From assembly GCA_945898015.1 (NCBI GenBank), contig CAMDGM010000002.1:62001-126000 (forward strand): a stretch of 64,000 nucleotides of DNA. The letters run 5' to 3'. The position numbers were made by a program, and so were the translations under genes. Origin of the DNA: PVC group bacterium (GTDB lineage Bacteria; Verrucomicrobiota; Kiritimatiellia; CAIKKV01). Numbering within the stretch: the first letter of the stretch is position 1; each line of letters starts with the position of its first letter. Below, piece by piece: positions 1 through 8,842 of this stretch. The notes below the pieces were generated by a model. The model did no database searches. It had not been told where the DNA came from and worked only from the letters and a program-made list of their open reading frames with translations.

Positions 1-138
1 GGCCAGATGGTATGGGGCACCGACGTGCCCACGTTCTCCATCAGCCAGCAGGTCGGCAAGGTGTTGTATGCCCGCATTCCGGACGAGGCCAAGCGGGCGA
101 TCCTGGGCGGGACAGCCTTTAAACTGTTCAAGATTTAA
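1..138 (+). CDS. Amidohydrolase family protein, C-terminal end (partial)
   Basis: The frame is open from the window edge to TAA at 136-138 and gives the last 45 residues of a protein. It contains MVWGTDVP, which fits the strand-8 metal-binding Asp region of Amidohydrolase_2 (TIM-barrel) enzymes (GSD/GTD-x-P). It ends AILGGTAFKLFKI, the usual closing helix (ILGGNAxxLF). The substrate cannot be told from this fragment. The next gene starts 14 bp downstream, so the two may be co-transcribed. Confidence 0.7.
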   Translation, partial: GQMVWGTDVPTFSISQQVGKVLYARIPDEAKRAILGGTAFKLFKI

Positions 139-151
139 TGGGGTGGGTTCC

Positions 152-1138
152 ATGTATCAGGCGTATCCGTCGAGTGTGGAGGAGGGCCTGACCCTCTTTG
201 CCGATTTCCGGGTTCCGGCCGAACCCCGGCCCCTGCTGGTCACCACCCACGGGTGGCACGGGCAGATCAAGAAGGCGCATGCCGACAATGTGGACACCGG
301 CGCGCCGGACCAGGATTGGTTTGTCATCTACGTCGAGATGCGCGGCCGGGGCGATTCGGGCGGCAAGCCGGACTGCAACGGGTGGGAGCTGCAGGATGTG
401 GTGGACGCCGTGGAATTTGCGAAACGCCGGTATGCGGAGCATATCCGTGATCCGCACCTGGTGACCCTGACGGGCGGCAGCGGGGGCGGCTCGAATGTGA
501 TGGGGCTGCTGGGCAAGTTTCCGGACTATTTCTGCCGGGCAAAGGCGGAGTGCGGGATCAGCGATTTTGCGCTCTGGTACCGGAACGACCAGGTGGGCGA
601 GTTCCGCGACGAGATGGACGTCTGGATGGGCACGACGCCGGACCGGGATCCCGAGGCCTATGCGAGCCGGGGTGGGCTGACCCTGGCCGGCAACCTTTGC
701 ACGCCCCTGATCATTTTCCATGGCGATCAGGACCGGCGTGTGCCGGTGGAGCAGGCGCGCCGGTATGTGGATGCGTTGCGGCGGACGGGGAAAGGGGAGT
801 TGGTGTCCTACTTCGAGCTGAAAGGCGTGGGGCATCCGGGCCATTATGGTGGCGCCACGCCGGCCCAGGATGAATTCCGGTTGACTGCCGGCGCGGCCTT
901 TCTGGCGGATCAGCCGGTGCCTGTTTCCATTCCGGAAAAAGGATATCTGGTGGTTGGCGGCTACCTGAAAACCCATGATTTCGAGGTGGTGCTGGAAAGC
1001 GTCAACCGGGTAGCCGAGATTCATTATAATTTGAACACCGATTCCTTTGTCCTTCATGCCCTTAAACCGTGCAAGGCCCGCCTCCGCGTCCGGCAGCCCG
1101 ATGATGGCTGGGCCGAGCGCGAATTAACATCCTGTTAA
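152..1138 (+). CDS. Alpha/beta hydrolase (prolyl-oligopeptidase/esterase-like)
   Basis: A 328-residue protein. I chose ATG 152 because it lies just after the upstream amidohydrolase stop; an in-frame extension to 68 would overlap that gene. It has an early HGWHG oxyanion-type motif, a nucleophile elbow GGSGGGS, and a late LIIFHGDQDRRVPV acid region followed by GVGHPGHYGG with the catalytic His. This Ser-Asp-His order fits the S9/dienelactone-hydrolase-like superfamily. No signal peptide is visible. The C-terminal 80 residues look like a small beta-rich extension. The substrate is unknown; a carbohydrate ester or peptide is possible given the neighbourhood. Confidence 0.8.
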   Translation: MYQAYPSSVEEGLTLFADFRVPAEPRPLLVTTHGWHGQIKKAHADNVDTGAPDQDWFVIYVEMRGRGDSGGKPDCNGWELQDVVDAVEFAKRRYAEHIRDPHLVTLTGGSGGGSNVMGLLGKFPDYFCRAKAECGISDFALWYRNDQVGEFRDEMDVWMGTTPDRDPEAYASRGGLTLAGNLCTPLIIFHGDQDRRVPVEQARRYVDALRRTGKGELVSYFELKGVGHPGHYGGATPAQDEFRLTAGAAFLADQPVPVSIPEKGYLVVGGYLKTHDFEVVLESVNRVAEIHYNLNTDSFVLHALKPCKARLRVRQPDDGWAERELTSC

Positions 1139-1375
1139 CAAGGTTGTCGACAGGGGGTTCCGTCAAAGCCTCGGATCAATGAGCGTGTTGACAAGTCAGC
1201 CAACGGCTGTTGATAATTCGCTAACGTCAGCATTACGAGTGAGTTGTAAAAACAGAAGTTGTTCAGAACCCGGATGAAGAGAAAGCGGGGCGTAGACGCG
1301 GGAACTGGGGGCTTGATTTGTGAACAGCTCGTGAAGGACGGGTTGTGAACAAGGCGGACAAGAAGGAGGTCGGGC

Positions 1376-1978
1376 ATGATGACTGGGACAGCGGCGGGCG
1401 GGATTGTGGTTGTCGGCGCCATTGCGATGTATGGACTTGGCGTCCTGATGTCGTTTGCCGGCGCCATTTGGCTGCTGGTGCGGGCGTTCCAGACCAGTCT
1501 GGTGTGGGGGTTGGTCGTGTTTTTCCTGCCGTTTGCCAATATTGTATTTGCCATCAAGCACTGGGCCTTTGCCAAAAAGCCTTTTCTGTTGAGTCTGGTT
1601 GGCGTGGCGATCCTCCTGGTTGCGGGCCTTGTGGGGTTTGTGGCCGGCGTGGGCTTTTTCCATCCGGGTGGCAGCCGGGGGGAGAACACGGAGATCCGGA
1701 GTCAAGTGGCGGATGACCTGGACTTATCCCGTCAAAAGGCGGTCCCTTTAAGCGATCGGGAGAAGGTGGCGGAGCTGCTGGCCACGGCGGGAATCAATCC
1801 CGAGAACCCCCGCACCTTCCAGGGGCGGACGATTGCTGAGATGACGGCGGCGCTGGGCACGCCGAGCGCGAACATGAAAGTCAAAGGCAAGCACCTTTAC
1901 ATTTTTCAAAATTGCTTTGAGGTGGAATCGAAGGACGGGGGCAAGACCGTCTCGGGCGTGCATTACATGGGCCAATAG
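1376..1978 (+). CDS. Membrane protein of unknown function
   Basis: A 200-residue protein with AGGAGG six bases before ATG 1376. The first ~100 residues hold three hydrophobic segments (about 8-40, 44-60 and 70-92), then a soluble tail. The tail includes DREKVAELLATAGINPENP and a segment ending in KHLYIFQNCFEVE. I do not recognise the family. The tail could be a small cytoplasmic or periplasmic domain anchored by the membrane part. The DegT aminotransferase gene is convergent on the other strand, 20 bp past its stop. Confidence 0.7.
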   Translation: MMTGTAAGGIVVVGAIAMYGLGVLMSFAGAIWLLVRAFQTSLVWGLVVFFLPFANIVFAIKHWAFAKKPFLLSLVGVAILLVAGLVGFVAGVGFFHPGGSRGENTEIRSQVADDLDLSRQKAVPLSDREKVAELLATAGINPENPRTFQGRTIAEMTAALGTPSANMKVKGKHLYIFQNCFEVESKDGGKTVSGVHYMGQ

Positions 1979-1997
1979 GCTGTCTTTCTCAGCCGGA

Positions 1998-3254
1998 TCA
2001 GCGGCTGAATGCCGAGCACACCTTCCGGACTCCCGCCGCGATTTCCCGGATATTCTGCTCCGTGTGGAAGCGGTTGAAGGCTTGGATCATGATGGCCTGG
2101 TCGAGCATCTTGCGGTGAACCGGCAAACGGGCGTAGTCGTAGGTGTAGGAGCGTCCGTCGGGTTGTACGAACGGGTAGAAACGGTTGACGCCTTTCAGCC
2201 AGGGCCGGGTGAGGCGCGTCTGAAACAGGGTTTTTTGGATCAGGTCGTATTTTCCATAGGATCCGGCGGGCACGCCCTCGGCCTGGAGCGCCTCGACGAT
2301 TTTGGCGCGGGGCGCGGTCAGGCGGCGCGGCTCGAGCAGCAGGTTGGTCCACCAGTAGGTGGCGTAGCCGCCCGGGAGGCAGGGCATGACCTGGATACCG
2401 GGGGTGTTGTCGAGCAGGCGGGTGAAGAGCAGGCCGAGCTTGTGGTGATGCGCGGTGATGGCGCGGACCTGCTCGAGCTGGGCCAGCGCCACGGCGCCCT
2501 GCAACTCGCTCATGCGGTAGTTGATGCCGTGATGGACGCCCGCTTGGCTTTTGTCGAACAGGCGGTCGTAGCACTTGTCGGAGTAGTTGGAGACCCGGCG
2601 GTAAAGGGTTTCGTCGCGCAGCGCCACGAAACCGCCGTCGCCGGTGGAGAGGTGCTTGAAGTCGTTGGTGGAGTAGGCGCCGGCGGTGCCGAAGGATCCG
2701 ACCAGCTGGCCGTTGAGCCGGGTTCCCCAGGACTGGGCGCAATCCTCCACCACGCCGATGTGGTGCCGGGTGCAGAGGCGGACGATAGCCTCCACGGGCG
2801 CGGGGTAGCCGGCGAGGTGGACGACGACGACGGCTTTGGTGCGGGGGGTGATGCAGGCCTTCACGGATTGGATGGTGGGCTGGAGCGACGTGGCGGTATC
2901 GCAGAAGACCGGGACGGCGCCCTCCTCGAGGATGCCGAGGACGGAGCCGGCGTCGGTGTTGGGGGTGCAGATGACCTCATCGTCGGGGCCGATGCCGGCG
3001 GCAACGAGGCCGAGGTGGACGGCGGCGGAGCCGCTGGAGCAGGGGACGATGTACGGCATGCCGGTGTAGGCCTTCATTTTTTCGCAGGCCTGCTTGACAA
3101 AGGAACCGAAGCCGTAGAAGAGGGTGTTCTGGGCGAGCGCGGCCTTGAGGTAGTTCAGCTCGTTGCCGGCGAAGCGGTTGCCCTTTCCGAAGGGGTGGGC
3201 GACGGCCTTGGGTCCGCCATCGAGCGCAAGCGCGGGAGAGGATTTCATTTTCAT
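1998..3254 (-). CDS. DegT/DnrJ/EryC1/StrS family PLP-dependent aminotransferase
   Basis: A 418-residue protein of family-typical length. It has CSSGSAAVHLGL (cofactor phosphate loop), VVEDCAQSWG with the PLP-ring Asp, and STNDFKHLSTGDGG. The Lys in that last motif is the expected Schiff-base lysine; the family consensus is SFxxxKxxxxGEGG. Such enzymes transfer an amino group to a keto-sugar or a cyclitol. No sugar nucleotide genes flank it, so its pathway is not evident. It is transcribed alone, convergent with the membrane-protein gene. Confidence 0.88.
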   Translation of the reverse strand: MKMKSSPALALDGGPKAVAHPFGKGNRFAGNELNYLKAALAQNTLFYGFGSFVKQACEKMKAYTGMPYIVPCSSGSAAVHLGLVAAGIGPDDEVICTPNTDAGSVLGILEEGAVPVFCDTATSLQPTIQSVKACITPRTKAVVVVHLAGYPAPVEAIVRLCTRHHIGVVEDCAQSWGTRLNGQLVGSFGTAGAYSTNDFKHLSTGDGGFVALRDETLYRRVSNYSDKCYDRLFDKSQAGVHHGINYRMSELQGAVALAQLEQVRAITAHHHKLGLLFTRLLDNTPGIQVMPCLPGGYATYWWTNLLLEPRRLTAPRAKIVEALQAEGVPAGSYGKYDLIQKTLFQTRLTRPWLKGVNRFYPFVQPDGRSYTYDYARLPVHRKMLDQAIMIQAFNRFHTEQNIREIAAGVRKVCSAFSR

Positions 3255-3509
3255 GGGGGGAAGTGTGGCAAATCAGCCGGCCTTTTTCCACCCAAATATG
3301 ACACGTGTTGCGTCCTGAAGCGCTAGGGGATGATCATGTTGACGGCGAAATTGTCAATATACAGATTGTCGTCTGTGTCGTTTCGTCGGGGCCTGTCCGC
3401 TCCCCACGGTCTGAATCGCAGTGGCGGAAAAACGGGGATTGCTTCTTTTCGAAATAAAATCCACTATCCCACGCCTTTGTTTTCCTAAGCGGCCAGAATG
3501 GGAGTGCCT

Positions 3510-5078
3510 GTGATTGCGACCTCGATGTTGACCAAGCGATTCGGCGCCGACGTCCTGTTTGAGGATGTCAGCGTGAAGTTTACCCCCGGAAACTGCTATG
3601 GCCTGGTGGGCGCCAACGGGTCCGGAAAATCAACGTTTGTGAAGATTCTGGCGGGGCTTATGCCCCCGTCCAGCGGGGACGTCGCCATTGGCCGCGATTG
3701 CACCCTGGGCTATTTGCGCCAGGATCATGCCGAGTTCGACGACATCCCCATCCTGACGACCGTGTTCATGGGAAACAAGAAGCTCTGGGACCTCCACCAG
3801 GAGCGGGAGTCGTTATACGCCAAAGACGACCTGACCGATGCCGAGCATGACCGCAGCAGCGAGATCGAGCATGAGTTTGGGCTGGCCGGCGGGTATACGA
3901 TGGAAGCGGATGCCGCCAAATTGCTGGCCGGGCTCGGGTTTGCGGAAGACGTATTCGCCCGGGACATGCGAACGCTGCAGGGCGGGTTCAAGCTCCGGGT
4001 CCTGCTGGCGCAAGTCCTCTTTGCCCATCCCGACGTCCTGCTCCTGGACGAACCCACCAATCATCTGGACATGGAGTCCATCGAGTGGCTGGTGGATTTG
4101 CTGGCCCGGTACGAGGGCACCGTCATTGTCATTTCGCATGACCGGTTCTTCCTCAACCAGGTCTGCACGCATATCGCGGACCTCGACTACCATGAAATCC
4201 GGATGTTCACCGGGAATTATGACGACTTCACAATCGCGAGCCTGCAGGTGCGCGAACTGCGGGAAAAAGCCAACGAGAAGATGGAGAAGCAGATTCACGA
4301 CCTGAAGGCCTTCATCAGCCGGTTCAGCGCCAATGCGTCCAAGTCGAAACAAGCCACCTCCCGGCAGAAGCTGCTGGGGAAGATCGAGCTGAACGAGATG
4401 AAGCCCAGCTCACGGGTTTCGCCCTATCTCCGGTTTCACACGAACCGGCGGTTGGGTGACAAAGTGATCGAGGTGGAGGGGATTTCGAAGCGCTACGACA
4501 CATGCCTGTTCAAGGAGTTTTCCTGCAAGATCGGGCCCCGTGAAAAAATCGCCATCATCGGAAAAAACGGCGCTGGTAAGACGACGCTTCTGAAGATCCT
4601 GTGCGGACTCCTGAAGCCGGACACCGGCTCCGTGGTGTTTGGCGAAACGGTCCAGCTGAATCTCTTCCCCCAGGATCCGGAGGAGATTCTCGATCCGGAC
4701 GCCCAGGCGCTGGATTGGCTGGGAAAGTTTGCGGAGGAGACGGAGCGGACCGAAACCGAGCTTCGCTCGTTCATGGGGCGGATGTTGTTCAGCAAGGACG
4801 ATGTCTTCAAGAAGATCCGGGTCCTCAGCGGCGGAGAGAAAGCCCGGCTCATTCTGGCGAAGATGATGCTCGAAGGCGGAAACGTCCGGGTGATGGACGA
4901 GCCCACCAATCATTTGGATCTGGAATCGATCGAAGCACTGAACTTCGCCTTGTCCCAGGCGGAAGGCACGGTTATTTTCGTTTCTCACGATCATCGGCTG
5001 ATCGGATCCCTGGCCACCCGGATTTTCGAGATCAAGGACGGCACGATCCTGGATCGTGTCGGTCCGGCGGTGGAGTAA
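3510..5078 (+). CDS. ybiT: ABC-F family ATP-binding protein, YbiT type
   Basis: A 522-residue soluble protein with two ABC domains and no membrane segment. Walker A motifs are GANGSGKST (about residues 34-42) and GKNGAGKTT (about 351-359). Both halves have LLLDEPTNHLD-like Walker B motifs, and a full LSGGEKARL signature lies in the second half. GTG 3510 is preferred over ATG 3498 because GGAG lies five bases upstream and the N-terminus then matches the YbiT pattern. ABC-F proteins act at the ribosome as translation factors, and some give antibiotic resistance. The length (YbiT is about 530) and the sequence around the first Walker A favour YbiT over EttA or Uup. Confidence 0.88.
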   Translation: MIATSMLTKRFGADVLFEDVSVKFTPGNCYGLVGANGSGKSTFVKILAGLMPPSSGDVAIGRDCTLGYLRQDHAEFDDIPILTTVFMGNKKLWDLHQERESLYAKDDLTDAEHDRSSEIEHEFGLAGGYTMEADAAKLLAGLGFAEDVFARDMRTLQGGFKLRVLLAQVLFAHPDVLLLDEPTNHLDMESIEWLVDLLARYEGTVIVISHDRFFLNQVCTHIADLDYHEIRMFTGNYDDFTIASLQVRELREKANEKMEKQIHDLKAFISRFSANASKSKQATSRQKLLGKIELNEMKPSSRVSPYLRFHTNRRLGDKVIEVEGISKRYDTCLFKEFSCKIGPREKIAIIGKNGAGKTTLLKILCGLLKPDTGSVVFGETVQLNLFPQDPEEILDPDAQALDWLGKFAEETERTETELRSFMGRMLFSKDDVFKKIRVLSGGEKARLILAKMMLEGGNVRVMDEPTNHLDLESIEALNFALSQAEGTVIFVSHDHRLIGSLATRIFEIKDGTILDRVGPAVE

Positions 5079-5090
5079 AACAACACCCGG

Positions 5091-6389
5091 TCAGGTGCGG
5101 CTCCAGTCTGCCCGGCGGGCGGCGATGGCGCGGGCTCGTTCGCGGGTTTTGTCGAGCGCGCCGGTCCAGATCCGGTCGCGGGCCCAGTCGTAGGATTGGG
5201 GCGTGCCGGTTACCGTGAGCTCGATGACCGTGTTGCGGGGGTCGGGCGGCCGGCCGGGCAGGCCCGACAGGTGCAGGTGCCCCTCCGACTCCTGGCGGAA
5301 CGGGATCGGTTTTCCGGAGACCAGGAAGCGCGCGGCGCGCACCTTGTTTTTCAAGCCGGCGAGATGGAGCTCGGCCCCCGGCCAGTAAAGCACATGGAGA
5401 AAGACCCGGCCGGGCTTGCAGGTCATGAGCCCGAAGGTGGTGGTGTCGCACAGGGTTTGCGAAACGCCGTAGATGGCCTCGCCGTTTTTATCCAGCCAGC
5501 CGCCGACGTTTTTCATGAGGCGGGTGAATTCCGCCGGGAACGACCCATCGGGCTTGGGCCCCACATTGAAGACCAGGTTGCCGCCGAGCTCCGTGATCTG
5601 GCTGAGCGTGCGGATGACGGCGCGGTCCGATTTCCAGGCCACGCCCCGGTGCCAGCCCCACCATTTTTCGGTGGAGGTCATGCAGCATTCCCAGGGGGTT
5701 GACGGCTTGAATTGCTGTTCCGGAAAGCCCTGCTCGGGCGTCGTGATGTCGCCGGGCAGGCCGACCCGGTCGTTGATGATGATGCCGGGCTGGAGCGCGC
5801 GGATCATGGAGACCAGCTCCTTGGCCCGCCAGTCGGCGGCGCTATGGGGCCAGACGCCGTCGAACCAGAAGAGGTCGATCTTCCCGTATTGCGTGCACAG
5901 TTCGCGCACCTGCTCGTGGGTGGTGCGGATGAAGTCGCGGAATCCGGCGGGATTGCGGGCGGGCCCCTCGAAATAGGCGGGAATCGACCAGTCGGCAGTG
6001 GAAAAGTAGAGCCCGACCTTGATTCCGGCGCGGCGGAAGGCGCGGACATAGTCCCGCACATAATCGCGGTTCAATCCGGTCCGGGCGGCGTTGAAGGGGG
6101 TGCCGGGGCTGTCCCAGAGGCAGAACCCGTCGTGGTGCTTGGTGGTGAACAGGGCGTAGCGCATGCCGCCCGCCTTGGCGGTGCGGGCCCAGGCGTCAGG
6201 GTCGAACCGGGCGGGCTTGAATCGGTCGGCGAGGGTGCGGTAGGCGGAGGGGGTAAGGTGTTCCCGGTAGAGGGACTGTTCGCCGCGCTCGAGGAGGGCG
6301 TAGAGGCCCCAGTGGATGAAGAGGCCGAATTTGGAGCGGGGGAACCAGGCGGGAACCGGCTGGGGTTTCCATGGGGCTGTTTGAGTCAT
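5091..6389 (-). CDS. Alpha-L-fucosidase (GH29)
   Basis: A 432-residue protein with the GH29 hallmarks: FGLFIHWGLY near residue 21, TTKHHDGFCLW near 83, and KIDLFWFDGVW at about 170-180. Asp177 is the expected nucleophile of this retaining family. It removes alpha-L-fucose from glycans. No signal peptide is obvious, so it may act in the cytoplasm on imported oligosaccharides. It is the last gene of a seven-gene minus-strand cluster beginning near 12.65 kb and lies 13 bp after the esterase gene. Confidence 0.92.
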   Translation of the reverse strand: MTQTAPWKPQPVPAWFPRSKFGLFIHWGLYALLERGEQSLYREHLTPSAYRTLADRFKPARFDPDAWARTAKAGGMRYALFTTKHHDGFCLWDSPGTPFNAARTGLNRDYVRDYVRAFRRAGIKVGLYFSTADWSIPAYFEGPARNPAGFRDFIRTTHEQVRELCTQYGKIDLFWFDGVWPHSAADWRAKELVSMIRALQPGIIINDRVGLPGDITTPEQGFPEQQFKPSTPWECCMTSTEKWWGWHRGVAWKSDRAVIRTLSQITELGGNLVFNVGPKPDGSFPAEFTRLMKNVGGWLDKNGEAIYGVSQTLCDTTTFGLMTCKPGRVFLHVLYWPGAELHLAGLKNKVRAARFLVSGKPIPFRQESEGHLHLSGLPGRPPDPRNTVIELTVTGTPQSYDWARDRIWTGALDKTRERARAIAARRADWSRT

Positions 6390-6402
6390 GGGTTTTCCGG
6401 GG

Positions 6403-7203
6403 TTAGAAGTTCATTTTCTTGAGCCAGTTGACGCAGAGCGCGGACCATTGCGAGACGATCGGGTCGTCGGTGGCCAGCCCGAGGCCGTGGCGGCCTTTCG
6501 GAAAGACGTGCAGCTCGAAGGGCACCTTGTGCAGGGCGAGGGCCTGGGCGAAGAGGAGCGCGTTCTGGACGGGCACGCCTTCGTCCTCCGCCGTATGCCA
6601 GAGGAACGTGGGCGGGGTGCCGGAGTCCACCTGTTTTTCCAGGGTCATCTGCTCCACGAGCGCGGCGGCGGGGGCGGGTCCGAGGAGGTTGTTGCGGGAG
6701 CCGCGGTGCCCCCATTCGCCGAAGGAAATGACGGGGTAGCAGAGGATGGCGGCATTAGGCCGGGCGGAGAGTCGCGCCACGGGGTCGGCGCTGCCGGCAT
6801 CGCCGTGATCGGCGTGGACGGCCACGCTGGCGGCGAGGTGGCCGCCGGCGGAGAAGCCGAGGATGGCGATGCGGTCGGGATGGAGATTCCAGGCCGCGGC
6901 GTGGGCGCGGGCGAGCCGGATGGCGCGCATGGCATCCATCTGGGGCACGGGCCAGCGGTGGGGGGACACGCGGTACTGAACCACGCCGGCGGCGATCCCG
7001 GCGGCGTTAAACAGGCGGGCGATCGGTTCGCCCTCGTGCGCGGCCCGGCCGCCGTAGCCGCCGCCCGGGCAGATGACCACGAAGCCGGTGGGGGTGGCGC
7101 TCGTCACGGGATAGAGCTGGAGCTGGGGTGTTTCCCTGGGCGGGATGACGCCGTCAGGCGTGGGGATGCCGTGGGGCCAGAGCGGGATGACGGTGGGCGG
7201 CAT
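6403..7203 (-). CDS. Alpha/beta hydrolase, acetyl-esterase-like
   Basis: A 266-residue protein with GGAG six bases before its ATG. It has CPGGGYGG (oxyanion loop), ILGFSAGGHLA with nucleophile Ser118, TAEDEGVPV (acid) and GRHGLGLA (His), the order seen in BD-FAE and acetylxylan-esterase-like hydrolases. Its position before a fucosidase suggests deacetylation of glycans; this is an inference. No signal sequence is apparent. Confidence 0.82.
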   Translation of the reverse strand: MPPTVIPLWPHGIPTPDGVIPPRETPQLQLYPVTSATPTGFVVICPGGGYGGRAAHEGEPIARLFNAAGIAAGVVQYRVSPHRWPVPQMDAMRAIRLARAHAAAWNLHPDRIAILGFSAGGHLAASVAVHADHGDAGSADPVARLSARPNAAILCYPVISFGEWGHRGSRNNLLGPAPAAALVEQMTLEKQVDSGTPPTFLWHTAEDEGVPVQNALLFAQALALHKVPFELHVFPKGRHGLGLATDDPIVSQWSALCVNWLKKMNF

Positions 7204-7241
7204 GGTTTACTCCGGGGGGTTGGGAGCGGATCGGTTTTGAA

Positions 7242-8234
7242 TTAGGTGCACGCCAGGTCAATGGCCTTGAGCTCCGCTCCGGTCAGCGGCGGGGCCTGGA
7301 GGGCCTGGACGTTTTCCTCGAGCTGGGCGGGGCTGCTGGCGCCGATGAGGGCGGAGGTGACGGTTTTCCGGCGCAGCAGCCAGGTGAGGGCCATCTGGGC
7401 GAGGGATTGGCCCCGGGCCCTGGCGATGGCGTCGAGCTTGCGGACCTTGGCGAGGGTCTCCTCGGTGACGTTCTGTTTCTTGAGGAAGGTGTTGGGTTTG
7501 CTGGCGCGCGAGCCGTCGGGAATGCCGTTGAGGTAGCGGTTGGTGAGGAGGCCCTGGGCGAGGGGGCAGAACCCGATCACGCCGACCCCTTCGGCATCGC
7601 AGACGTCCAGCAGCCCCTTTTCCTCGACCCAGCGGTTGAAAAGGTTGTAGCTGGGCTGGTGGATGAGCAGCGGGGTGCCGAGCGAGCGGAGAATGGCGGC
7701 GGCGCGGCGGGTGTCCTCGGCCGGGTAGGACGAGATGCCGGCATAGAGGGCTTTTCCCGAGCGGACGAGATGGTCCAGCGCGGCCATGGTCTCCTCGAGG
7801 GGGGTCTCGGGATCCGGCCGGTGGTGGTAGAAGATGTCCACGTAGTCGAGCCCGAGCCGCTTGAGGCTCTGGTCGAGGCTGGCCACCAGGTATTTGCGCG
7901 ACCCCCAGTCGCCATAGGGGCCGTCCCACATTTTCCAGCCGGCCTTGGTGGAGATGACGAGTTCGTCGCGGAGGTGGGCGAAGTCCTGGCGGAGGATGCG
8001 GCCGAAGGCGTCCTCGGCGGAGCCGGGGGGCGGGCCATAATTGTTGGCGATGTCGATGTGCGTGACGCCGAGGTCAAAGGCCTTGCGGATCATGGCGCGG
8101 CCGTTTTCGACGGGGTCGACGCCGCCGAAGTTGTGCCAGATGCCGAGGGAGATGGCCGGCAGCTTGAGGCCGCTCCGGCCGCAGCGGTTGTAGGTCATGG
8201 TGGTGTAACGGGCGGGGTCGGGTTGGTAGGGCAT
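7242..8234 (-). CDS. gpr: Aldo/keto reductase, L-glyceraldehyde-3-phosphate reductase type
   Basis: A 330-residue protein very close in pattern to E. coli YghZ/Gpr throughout. It contains GLKLPAISLGIWHNFG, ANNYGPPPGSAEDAFG (Asp and Tyr of the AKR catalytic site), ISTKAGWKMW with the Lys, LLIHQPSYNLFNRW, and a C-terminal LIGASSPAQLEENVQAL NADPH motif. The family reduces L-glyceraldehyde 3-phosphate and methylglyoxal, and proteins annotated as beta-subunit Kv homologues fall here. It lies in the sugar-related minus-strand cluster. Confidence 0.88.
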   Translation of the reverse strand: MPYQPDPARYTTMTYNRCGRSGLKLPAISLGIWHNFGGVDPVENGRAMIRKAFDLGVTHIDIANNYGPPPGSAEDAFGRILRQDFAHLRDELVISTKAGWKMWDGPYGDWGSRKYLVASLDQSLKRLGLDYVDIFYHHRPDPETPLEETMAALDHLVRSGKALYAGISSYPAEDTRRAAAILRSLGTPLLIHQPSYNLFNRWVEEKGLLDVCDAEGVGVIGFCPLAQGLLTNRYLNGIPDGSRASKPNTFLKKQNVTEETLAKVRKLDAIARARGQSLAQMALTWLLRRKTVTSALIGASSPAQLEENVQALQAPPLTGAELKAIDLACT

Positions 8235-8270
8235 GGATTCCTCGTGGGTAGTGGGCGTGATGGTAAAGGG

Positions 8271-8822
8271 TTAGTGGTGATCCCATTCCTTGAGCTGGTC
8301 GCGAATGCGCGCGGCATCCTCGTACCGCTCCTCCTGGATGGCTTTCTTCATCTCTTCCTCGAGCTGCCGGCGGGGATCCAGGGGCGGGGGGGGCGGCTTG
8401 GGATGCTTGGCGGAATCGAGGGGCATGTCCACGCCGCCTTTTTCATAGACTTCTTCCGCGACAAAGATGGTGGCGCCGCAGCGCAAGGCCAGCGCGATGG
8501 CGTCGCTGGGCCGCGCATCGATGGGGTCGAGGGCGTCGCCATGCCGGGTCAGGGTGAGCTGCGCGTAAAAGGTTTTCCCCTCGAACCGCTCGATCTGGAC
8601 CTGTTCCAGCGTGGCGCCGAAGGTGTCGAGCAGGTGCTTCATCAGGTCGTGGGTCATGGGGCGCGGCATGGCTTTGCGCGCCAGGGCGAGGGCGATGGAC
8701 TGGGCCTCGGCCACGCCGATCAGGATGGGCAGCACCCGGGTGGCCGGTCCGCTCCGGGGGCGCAGCAGCAGCACAAAGCCGTTTTTGGAGAGCGAGAGAT
8801 TGCCGACAATGGATTCGATCAT
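8271..8822 (-). CDS. Bifunctional nuclease family protein (DUF151) with C-terminal UVR motif
   Basis: A 183-residue protein. The frame is open much further upstream, but ATG 8822 has GGAG six bases before it and starts just after the M20 gene stop. The N-terminal 130 residues match the BFN/DUF151 fold (VLPILIGVAEAQSIA, DARPSDAIALAL). A proline-rich linker follows, then EEEMKKAIQEERYEDAARIR, a UvrB/UvrC-type helical hairpin. Such two-part proteins are common in bacteria, but their substrate is not settled. It sits between metabolic genes of the minus-strand cluster. Confidence 0.85.
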   Translation of the reverse strand: MIESIVGNLSLSKNGFVLLLRPRSGPATRVLPILIGVAEAQSIALALARKAMPRPMTHDLMKHLLDTFGATLEQVQIERFEGKTFYAQLTLTRHGDALDPIDARPSDAIALALRCGATIFVAEEVYEKGGVDMPLDSAKHPKPPPPPLDPRRQLEEEMKKAIQEERYEDAARIRDQLKEWDHH

Positions 8823-8842
8823 GGCGGACTCCGGGTCCCGGG

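Noticed and set aside
128-1057. Long minus-strand open frame opposite the alpha/beta hydrolase
   Set aside because: GC-rich shadow with no recognisable motif; the plus-strand gene has clear hydrolase motifs.
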